From the NCBI RefSeq assembly GCF_001039355.2, contig NW_019775003.1:4839-68838 (forward strand): a stretch of 64,000 nt of DNA. The letters run 5' to 3'. This document shows, one piece after another, positions 38,701 to 47,100 of this stretch. Made by a program: the position numbers and the translations under genes. The notes under the pieces were generated by a model. The model made no database searches. It was not told the origin of the DNA and saw only the letters and a program-made list of their open reading frames with translations. This DNA comes from Lingula anatina (Eukaryota > Brachiopoda > Lingulata > Lingulida > Lingulidae). The number at the start of each line of letters is the position of its first letter. The first letter of the stretch is position 1.

Positions 38701-41700
38701 AAATATCACTGTGTCATGTACAAATAAAATAAGAAAAGTTACACTTACCGATTACATTCAAACACTGTGTCATATTTGTCTGAACCCTCTTGTTTGACCA
38801 CTACTTTGTCTAGAAACCAGCCATCTCCTGCCTGGGAGCCATCATGTCCAATACGAATCTTGGACAACTTTTTCAGTGTTACTGCTTTCACTATAAACTC
38901 ATCCACCTGCAATGGAAAAATTCATTCAAAGCAATTCTATTTAAATTTTGTAATTGCTAAAAACTTATTTATAACTGTGAATCCTTTTTTATCTTGTTTT
39001 TTATACTAACTTACTAAAGGTGCAAAAATTCTGTTTATGACCTTCTATTTATCTTTTGCATACATATTTCTTTCACTTGGCTCTAAGTGTGAAAGAGTGT
39101 AAAAAAAATTACAGAATAAAAATTAGATCTATATAGAGCTCCAGCACTTACATTTCCCCTTTCAAATTTGTTCATGTTCGCTTTTGATTTCTTCAGTGGC
39201 CTCTCTCCAGTGTCACCAAACTCTCCAAACAGATTTATAAAGACATTGGAATCTGTCCCTGCACCAAACTTTTTGCCTGTGTGCACCTCTACATTGTATG
39301 TCACCACTAGATGAAATATGGAGAGAAAATGAAAAAGTTAACATTCCAGAAGCAATAATAATACAATTGTGAAATTTAACTTCTAGCTGATATCTTATCA
39401 TAAAACAACATTGCCAATTTCTTCAAATTTATACCATGTTGACAATAGTTTTACTATATAGTTGAAGGAGTGGAGCATGAAATCTTAAAACTGCATAAAA
39501 ATAGTATTCACATTTCTTTCACTAGCTATATCTGACTAATCATTAATCTTTCCAAAAAATGAATAAACAATTTACAATACTGAAACTGTAAACCATTGTG
39601 TAGTCAAGCTCGTATGGATATGTGTTAAACTAAATGCAGTTTCAATCAAATGGTTTTTCTGAAGACTTACATGGCATAGGCTTCTTGATATCCTCTCCCT
39701 CTGCTGGCATCTCTCTTATAATTTCACCATCACCCTCATCCTCAGCCAACCACTGGTCACAGTTGAACACATACTTCTTCTTGGTTTGCATATTCTCCAG
39801 TTCAACCTTAAATGAAGACAAAAAAGGTCAAATCACATCTTTCGATATTCACTTCAATTGCAGTTATGCCTATTCTTGGAACACTGCCTCAGATAAATCA
39901 TCTGTTTCTGTTACTGTTTAAATAACTAGTACAACATTTAAGACCAATAAGTCCAATATTTAGATCAGGACTAACCAAAGTAGTGTGGTTTACTTTAAAA
40001 AGTTAACTTAAATATTATCTCCATAATTTTTTACAACTAAGAGCAATGTGGACTCTTATGGAATCTATCAAGAAAATCACTCAATAACTATCAACACCAT
40101 TTTTTCATTATACCTTGTTCAAATGCCAGCCAGCAAAAGACCCTTTGCCATCATGGCGTATTCTCATTTTGTATGGCTTGCCCACTTCATCTAATTCAAT
40201 CTTAAACTTGTCCACTTGGCCCTGTTCAAAGTTGTCAGTCTCATTGTCCAGTTTAACTTCATCTGATTTCCCCTTGTCTCCATACAACACCATGTAGACA
40301 TTGGCGTCTGTGCCAGCACCCCGTATGTCACTGGTGTAGATACGCGCAAACCAGGTGTCCTCTGAAAATACAGCAAATAGACAGTGGTACATTAAGAAAT
40401 AATTATTACTTGGTAATCAAGTGACAAATGCTTGGCTTCATGTCTTACATACATTGTATAATGCTGAACACACATCACACACGTGTATGTGATGTGTGTT
40501 CAGCATTATATGTAAACTTGCGTAAATCTTACATTATGAATTACCCTGTATATTTATAGTTTGAGCACTGATATTCAAGACGTGTGCATTCCTACATGTA
40601 TGAAAAGTCTACAGATGCACAGGGTAATAGATAATGTAAAATTAACATTAATTTCTAAAGTAAGCCCTGAAAAAGTCCATCTGCTTTTTTAAATTTGGAT
40701 TTTTTGGATCCAATGCTGTGACATATTTCCACTTATCATTTTCAAACCTGATGAAACTTACTTTTCTTCTTTTTCTTCCTGAGAGACTCATGCTCATACA
40801 GTGTCCTTTCTATAACACCATCATCTTCATCATCTGCAAACCACTTTCCACACAGAAAGTGCTGCTCATAGCCTGACAGTGGGCAAATCACAATGACCTA
40901 GAGCGCAAACAAAATATCATAAATAAGGTAACCAGAATATCTGAATACTGGAAAAGATAGAAAAATACTGTTTTAGATGACTCAAAGCACTTCAAATAGA
41001 TCTACATACAAAGAAACTCAGAACTAAACCTGTTTTTGACATCACACTCCGAACAATGTTTCTTTTTTTTTTTTTTTTTACTTTAAAGCATTCTCTGGCT
41101 TACCTTCTCCAAAAACCATCCAGCTCCAGACCCTGAGTTATCATGACCAATGACCAGCTTGGACAGTGGACTCAGCAAGGACAGGACCTCTACATTGAAG
41201 ATATCAGTCCTTCCTCTCTCAAACTTCCCATTCTCCAGCCAGATCTTCCCGCTGGTTTCATTGCCACCCTTCCCTCCAAACATCTCCACATACACCCTGG
41301 CAGACGTCCCAGCATGGCGCACATCTCCCGTTGTTACATGGATTTGATAAGGAATTCCTGGAAGCAAACAAAGAAAAGTGATCATCATAAAAATGAATGA
41401 GGACATGCACAAAAATTAAAGTCTATGTACCTCCAATGAGTGCGATATTTTTTGACAAATTTTCACTACACATTACACAAGTACTTTCAACAAATATAAT
41501 AAATCCCACCAATGTTTTCCACAAGGTAACTGGGAAATCAAAATTCTAAAAACTGATTGGCTTACAATTAAAAATTAATAACGAAAAAGAATGAATATCT
41601 TACCTGGTGTAGGGTCATGTGGGCCAACACCCACTAGTAGTTCCCTGGATATCTGACCATCATCTTCATCTTTGGCCAGCCATCTGTCACAGGGGAATTC

Positions 41701-44700
41701 ATACACTTTACTCTGGTCTAGATCATCTACTATAATCTGAAATACAGCAATTATACATACCATATTATAGATAAAGAAGCTCATCAGGACCCTGTGTTTT
41801 CTTGGAATGAATATGAATCATCTTGGACTGATTAATAATTCATGACAAACAAATGTCTGCTCCTTAAATTTTTTAAATACAAGCTTACTGTCAGCCATGA
41901 AGGTCACCAGCCAACTGCAGAATTTCAAAACATTGTACACAAATGATTAGAGAAATAGGCAGTCAACTTTTGACAATAACATTGATATGTTAACAAAATA
42001 ACATATTTAATGCTTTTAAAAATCCCACTAAAATACAGATGCTTTCATTTTTCATCAATTTGATTCTATAAGCAGAAGTTTTATTCTAAATTTTATACTT
42101 TGAACAGCTATGGATGGCTGCTGTTGCGAGGGACTGACATCATTTGGTTCTCGGGTAGCAAAGGGTGAATGAACCTTAATTATATTGAGTTTGGCAAGAC
42201 TGTTGAATTTTTTAGATGAGAATGATAAATGTGCCAGATGCTGGGTGTGAGTGTCCAGTGTGTCAGGCAAGACTATTATGAATGCTAGATAAGACAGTAG
42301 AATGTGTGAGTCGCTGAGTGTGCTAGGTGACATAGATGAGTGTGCTAAGGAGCTTACCTTATCCAGATACCAGCCTGCCGAGAAGCCCTTATTGTCATGT
42401 CCTACTCTCAACCTCTTCAAGGGACCAAGGTTGGGACTTTCTATTAGAAACTCATCTTTCCTAAATATCAAAGAGAGTATGTTTAATTTTCGAATATTTT
42501 GATGCAATCTCATTTACAATACAATTCCTTAACAGATGTTATGGTATCCTATATTTATTAATCTTCTATTAAGAATGTTCACACTTCTTTCATAAAATAT
42601 CAAAGAAAGCAATCAAGTACATGCAGTTATTAATATAGAATAATTGACAAAAATATGAATTACAATACGATCAATAAATACATCAATCCAANGCATTCAA
42701 TAAATACATCAATCCAACAGTATTATGTGTCTCTAAGCAAACCTGTCAACTGGCTTGCTGATAGTAATTATGGCCACTTACTGTCCTCTTTCAAAGTTAT
42801 TATTAGAGTTGTCCAGTTTTCTCTCTCCAGTGTCTCCACTTTCACCAAACAGGGTCATGTAAACATTAGCATCTGTGCCTGCACCTCTTCTGTCTGCTGT
42901 GAACACTGTTATTCTGTACTTGTTGGCTACAAAATTGATACAAATGATATAATAACACATAACATGACATAGTATAATGTTCAGTGTCATACAGTAAGCA
43001 TCATAGTTATAGTTTTATTAGTTGTAATTATGGATCTTTCTTTTGGAATAAACGTTGTCACATTTGGCTGCAGAAGACCTGGGCAACTGTTTCTATCAAG
43101 GATTTAAGCCTGTCATTCTCTTTTCCCCATTTAAGTCATCAAACTTCCTCAATTCCCCACCTCTATCAAAGTTCAAAATGACTACACAAGCAAATACCTT
43201 TTCTTATGGCCATGGGGTCTTTACTCCCCATCAAATCTCTTGCTATGAGTCCATCGCCCTCATCCTTGGCCAGCCACTGGTTACAGGGGAAGAAATATTT
43301 CCACTTGGGATGTTTCTGGTCTGTGACAACAACCTTAAAACAAACAGCACTTTACATATATACTGCTACATTTATATGTTCATTTATATGTAAATGCAGA
43401 GAGAGAGATCAAAGGAAAACAACTGCTATCTTCATCAAGATAGAAATAAAGCTCAAACCATAATTGCTTGTTTATTGCTAATTGGATTAAAATTCTGTAA
43501 GCATGCCATCATTATTGCAATGTTACCGATAAATGTGTCATTTCAATGCGATTTCAATGATACACCATTAGCTTGATTTTCACTGCAGACACCACATGTC
43601 TATATTGATCGAGTTATATCCAGTTGCCATGGACACTTACTCTATCCAGAAACCAGCCCGGGGCACGACCAAGGTTGTCATGTTCTATCCTAAAATAAAT
43701 TTTTAAAAACTTGGTCAAAACAAAAGACAACATGATAAGTTAGAATCATATTTACTTGATGATGATAATAATACATGTTTTCTATTTGTGGTACCAGGCA
43801 TCAATTTTAGAAGATATCATGAATTCAGATGGCAAGAAATCTGCATTGTCCACAACATAACCAATTACATTTCTAAAGATAATAAGATTTATTTCATAAA
43901 GAAATGTTCCCTCTACCTTATCTTTTCCATGGGCCCAACACAGCTGGTTTTCACATGGAAGATATCACTTTGGCTCCTCTCAAAGCAGTCCTTGCTGTTA
44001 TTTTTCAGTTGTAATTTAGGAGTCACTCCACTCTTGCCGTAGATAGTGATATAGACATGAGCATCAGTGCCAGCACCCTTACAGTCCCCTGTCACTGTCA
44101 CTATCTCATATTCTGAAAAACAAAAAACATATGTATTGTTTTTATTTATATAGACAGATGCACAATTCTTTAAAATCTAATACTGTCCTAAGTTTCTAGT
44201 GTGATATGTGCCAGTGATGAGGTGAGTAGATAGATTGGGAAAGATATTGAAACTGCTAGAACATCAAAAATAACTGAATTACACTGTGTTAGCAGTGCTG
44301 ATTTATATCTATACAATCATATATCTCTGTTGCTCACATATATTGGGTAGCTAAAGAAAAGAAATATTACTAATTTCAAATTTCAATAGCTTCAACATAA
44401 AGAAATTGCAATGAAATTTGGGATATTTTAAAAATGATGTTTTTAATAAAATTTATGCTGAAAATTTCATGACTTTTCTTCTTTTACCTTTGGCACACTG
44501 AAAAAAATTAGGAGTCTAAGTAAAAAAAATGCCCTGTTGGCCTATGGGACTTCTGACAGGTGCAAGTGTCTGTCAGTTTTGACACCTGCCCATCAGTTTT
44601 TGATTTGATGATGATATCACAACTGTTTACATTTTAAACAGTTGAAATTTTAAGCGTTGACCAAAAATAATGTATAAACAAGACAGCAAAGCTGTCAAAT

Positions 44701-47063
44701 GTACAGACAAAAAACAGAAAATAATGATGCAAAATAGGTCATTTTGCCCATTTTGATGCAATAATAAATAATGCTTATAATAGTACTGTTAGTCAACACT
44801 GAATTTTAATCATGCAACAGGTAACATGGTCAATAACAGGAGCTGACCCAGAGATATTTTCTGACAGTATTCCAAAGTATCTTTGTTGATCCATCCTCTA
44901 TTTTGATGATCTTCCAACAGAAAAAAAATAAATATCAGTCAATATAAACTTAAAAATCCGAATGTCTTCAGGAAGCTGACCCAGAAGATGGTCTCAATCC
45001 ATCCCTTCAATAAGATTACAGTATCAGGACCATGAGAGACCAAAGTCACATGATGAAAGTCTCAATATTTAAAAAATTATGACAGTGCATAAAATAATAT
45101 TACATAATGTNAAAAACTGCAAAATTTCAATTCAAATGTTTGTGAACTGTTGAAGTAATTGAACTTTGAAATAAGTAACATTTTTCGAGCCACCCACTAC
45201 ACGAAAAAAACTTTTTATTATAATAAATTCTTTTAAATAAATAAGCAACTGACCAGTCTTTGTGTGCCTCCTTGGGTAAAGTTCCCTGCTGAGTTGACAG
45301 TCAGATTCAAACAGTGACAACCACTGAGAACAGGGGAAGAGCCAGGCTTTCTTGTTAGCAGTGTTCACCACCTCAATTTCTTGCAAAAACCAGCTATCTT
45401 CTTTGGTCAACCCATCATGCTGGTAAAGAGAGACATTAGAAGTATGTAAATATCAGAGATATTCAAAGTATACTACCCATCTAAATGTAATCTGGCAATG
45501 ATTAATCTGGAACTGTCAAATACATTACATGAAAGAGCAAAACCAGAAAAAAGAATTTTATTGAAGTGCTATTATGGTAGTTGTTGTAGAAATCATACCT
45601 CTATGGAAAGAGACTTGAGATCTCCAATATCTGCACCTTTGATTTTGAAGATATGAGTGGTTCCCTTATTAAACCTGAAAGATACTGCCTTGGTTTTCTT
45701 AACTGACCCTGCCTTCTTGGTGAGTCTGGTTTTAGGAATTTTGCCTTTTGTACCTTTTAACCTGAGATATACCTGAAAGAAATAAATAGATTAAGATTTA
45801 TTGCAAATTCTGAAAAGAACAAAAACAATCAGAAATCCTATCTAACAGTTGCTTCCAATGGAATTGTGAGCAATAAAAAAAGCACAAAAAAAAAAATTAA
45901 AAAATATATTACCTTAGCACTAGTCCCTGCATTTTTCTTGTCACCTGTTGTAACTGCCACTTTATACAGAACATCCCCCTTCTTAGCTTTAGCACCTCGA
46001 GGACTCTTGTTGCCTCTGCCTGCGTATGAGTATTGTTTGCCACGGGGTGATCTAGGGCGAATCTGAAAATGAACAAAAACCATTTATGCTTTAAATCATT
46101 TTGAAAAGGCATCCATTAGTTTACTTTTAGATGTTCCTAGATACTTCTGCTAGAGAGACAGGAGAAATTTTTCCTGTAGCATGTATCAAGATCGGGTTAA
46201 AACTGCAAGCCTTTCTAAATTTGCATGCTTTAAGTCTTCCTATAGCGCCTTAGCTTATGATTCTGGACTCATAATTAAAGTGATAAAATGAAAAATTAAA
46301 AGCATTGCGTATAATCTGCCAAACTCTTGTTTGTTTGTTTGTTTGTTTGCTTGTTACCTCCACCAAGGTTATGTTTTCAGCCCTGTTTGTCTGTTTGTTA
46401 ATTTGTTTGCCTGTCTGTCATCAACATAACTCAAAAAGTTATGGACCGATTTTGATGAAATTTTCAGGAGCTGTCAGAAGTGGGCCAAGGAAGAGATGAT
46501 TAGTTTTTGGTGGTGATCCGGATCAATAATCAATCAATAATCAATAATAATAATAAAAAATTGCTGCCTTGGAGTGGTCTGCACTCTTGGAGTGCTTTTC
46601 TAGTTTGTTTTACTTTCATAACAAGATGGAATTAGGCTTGATAATACTTACACCTGAAGGAGGTCTTGGAGCACCAAATTTGCGTTGAAAATATTCAGTG
46701 AGGTGAGGATCACATATGGAGTTATAGTTTGGAATGCCAATTGTTTTACCATAATCTAACATTGGACTCCCTGCAGCAGACCCAGAGAAACTTTCTCTTG
46801 TACGAGCTGAAAACCAAAAGCACTTATTAAAAACATATCGATGTATTTTAATAGAACATCCTTTTCTGCACCAACTGAGATCATAGTGTATGTGAGAATT
46901 TTGAATCATTATCATTATCTTTTAATCAAATATCAAATGATGATTGAGAAAAATGTATATATCTTTCTGTAGTTCACAGATAAAGGATTATTTTGTTTTA
47001 ACAATTAATTCAATTGTATCTTAATCATTCCAAAAGAAAAAAAAACTTCAAACACTGGGGCTG

Positions 47064-47100
<37 letters not shown>

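Noticed and set aside
42055-42513. 152-codon minus-strand open frame
   Set aside because: Only its start is the PLAT 3 exon 42358-42460; the rest is read-through of the intron past a good GTAAGC donor.
43624-43637. GTTGCCATGGACAC as a possible RFX X-box
   Set aside because: It is a single imperfect match inside an intron next to a donor site, far from any promoter.
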